This document shows, piece after piece, positions 40,637 to 41,205 of a DNA stretch of 41,205 nucleotides. Origin of the DNA: Cytobacillus firmus NBRC 15306 (GTDB lineage: Bacteria; Bacillota; Bacilli; Bacillales; Cytobacillaceae); contig NZ_BCUY01000031.1 in the NCBI RefSeq assembly GCF_001591465.1, forward strand, positions 1 to 41,205, given 5' to 3'. Positions within the stretch are counted from its first letter, which is position 1. Each line of letters starts with the position of its first letter. The translations under genes were made by a program, and so were the position numbers. A model generated the notes under the pieces. It did no database searches. It had not been told where the DNA came from and worked only from the letters and a program-made list of their open reading frames with translations.

Positions 40637-40660
40637 CTTTGCTATAATACCAGGAAGATG

Positions 40661-40721
40661 AGTGACTATATGAAAAGATTAATAGAATGAAAGGTTACAG
40701 CCGATAATTCATATAGTCACT
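40661..40721 (+). promoter_or_regulatory. 13-bp inverted repeat in the 5' leader of the right-edge gene
   Basis: AGTGACTATATGA (40661-40673) and TCATATAGTCACT (40709-40721) are perfect inverse copies with a 35-nt loop. The ribosome binding site AAAAAGGAG starts 7 nt later. It lies between the -10 box and the start codon, so it is transcribed and could act as a leader hairpin or protein-binding site. Confidence 0.62.
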
Positions 40722-40743
40722 TAATGAAAAAGGAGAGATGAGA

Positions 40744-41205
40744 ATGCCGTGTACATTCACCGCTACAACCCCTGTCGAGTACGTCCCGTATGACTTTGAG
40801 GGCTATATCGATTCTTTTAAAAATTATTTCGGGCAATACACCTTCTTTGATGAGTGGAAACAATTCTGGTTGGAGATATTTCATAAAGAGGACGAAAAAG
40901 TAAAATCGTATGTCAAGGCGTCTCCAAATTCCAACCCTATCATGCAGAGCACGGAGGAAGATTATGAAATGTTCCACATAGAGCACGAGACTGACTATGG
41001 GACATTCACATTTCACTTCAATGTCGAAGCGATGCATACCATCAAAGAAACCATGCAAGTTCCTGTGGGTGTTATCAATAGGGTGCACATTTACATAGAT
41101 CCAGACACACCCTATATTGAGGAAAAATTAAAAGATCAGCGATTGCCCTATTTTGTCCGCATGGCTGGAATAGAGAAATCGTTTATCTGTGCAGACGGGA
41201 ATAAG
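40744..41205 (+). CDS. Protein of unknown function, 3' end beyond the window
   Basis: Open for all 154 codons from ATG 40744-40746 to the right edge; AAGGAG lies 8 nt before the ATG. The N-terminus MPCTFTATTPVEYVPYDFEG is followed by an aromatic-rich helix (SFKNYFGQYTFFDEWKQFW) and alternating strands (YGTFTFHFNVEAMHTI, VGVINRVHIYIDPDTPY). No membrane helix or signal peptide is seen. I do not recognise a family. It shares its control region with the divergent secreted amidase, so the two may be co-regulated. Confidence 0.7.
   Translation, partial: MPCTFTATTPVEYVPYDFEGYIDSFKNYFGQYTFFDEWKQFWLEIFHKEDEKVKSYVKASPNSNPIMQSTEEDYEMFHIEHETDYGTFTFHFNVEAMHTIKETMQVPVGVINRVHIYIDPDTPYIEEKLKDQRLPYFVRMAGIEKSFICADGNK

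Noticed and set aside
40717-41088. Minus-strand open frame of 123 codons at the right edge
   Set aside because: Opposite the plus-strand frame, which has a good ribosome binding site, a -10 box upstream and stays open to the edge; the minus frame has no start signals.

Overview
The window reads as a chromosomal segment of a Bacillaceae bacterium in the Bacillus/Cytobacillus/Mesobacillus range. The signs are strong AGGAGG ribosome binding sites, TTGACN-17-TATAAT type promoters, U-rich hairpin terminators, guanine riboswitches, a GlcT antiterminator circuit and a Bacillus-type (Yuk/Yue) type VII secretion locus. From the left edge to about 33.9 kb, every intact gene is on the minus strand. The left edge itself is the leader of a ribosomal RNA operon: tandem rrn-type promoters (91-119 and 174-202) point off the window.

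Region 1, 0-11.5 kb (housekeeping). ptsG and its antiterminator gene glcT make a self-contained glucose PTS circuit with an RNA antiterminator overlapping a long terminator. pbuG (purine uptake) and guaA (GMP synthase) each have their own promoter, guanine-type riboswitch and terminator, so uptake and synthesis of guanine nucleotides are shut off together. Upstream is a MoxR ATPase / DUF58 / membrane transglutaminase-like operon, in the order I remember for B. subtilis yeaC-yeaD-yebA-guaA-pbuG.

Region 2, 11.6-15 kb (exported proteins). A secreted alpha/beta hydrolase and a transglutaminase-like lipoprotein, each ending in its own terminator.

Region 3, 15-29 kb (type VII secretion). A complete core locus runs esxA-esaB-essB-essC-esaA-essA from a clear promoter. 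A terminator follows esxA and a Bacillaceae-type repeat sits before esaB. Directly downstream is a six-gene satellite operon: a WXG100-like protein, an unannotated 47-residue membrane peptide, a 416-residue candidate effector with a glycine-zipper segment, a 264-residue protein with an EspG-like layout, and two duplicated two-helix membrane proteins. It resembles the B. subtilis yfjA-E order as I remember it and is the best candidate here for an incompletely described system.

Region 4, 29-39 kb (decay and rearrangement). Intact genes alternate with broken ones: an orphan ABC binding protein; a DUF421 gene cut off after its membrane half; an osmoprotectant ABC transporter whose ATPase and binding-protein remnants are joined out of frame by a deletion; an LXG nuclease toxin that has lost its 5' end and carries a stop codon just before its HNH domain, with its SUKH immunity gene intact; ywqH/ywqI-like partners facing the other way, starting exactly where the toxin remnant ends; a VOC gene with an internal deletion; two unrelated integrase tails; and a tRNA 3' end with its terminator. 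This looks like old integration and deletion scars around a polymorphic toxin locus.

Region 5, 39-41.2 kb. A small anchored protein, a secreted Amidase_6-type protein, and a divergent gene that runs off the right edge. The divergent promoter region holds a perfect 14-bp operator-like inverted repeat. All family assignments are by reading motifs; no database search was possible.
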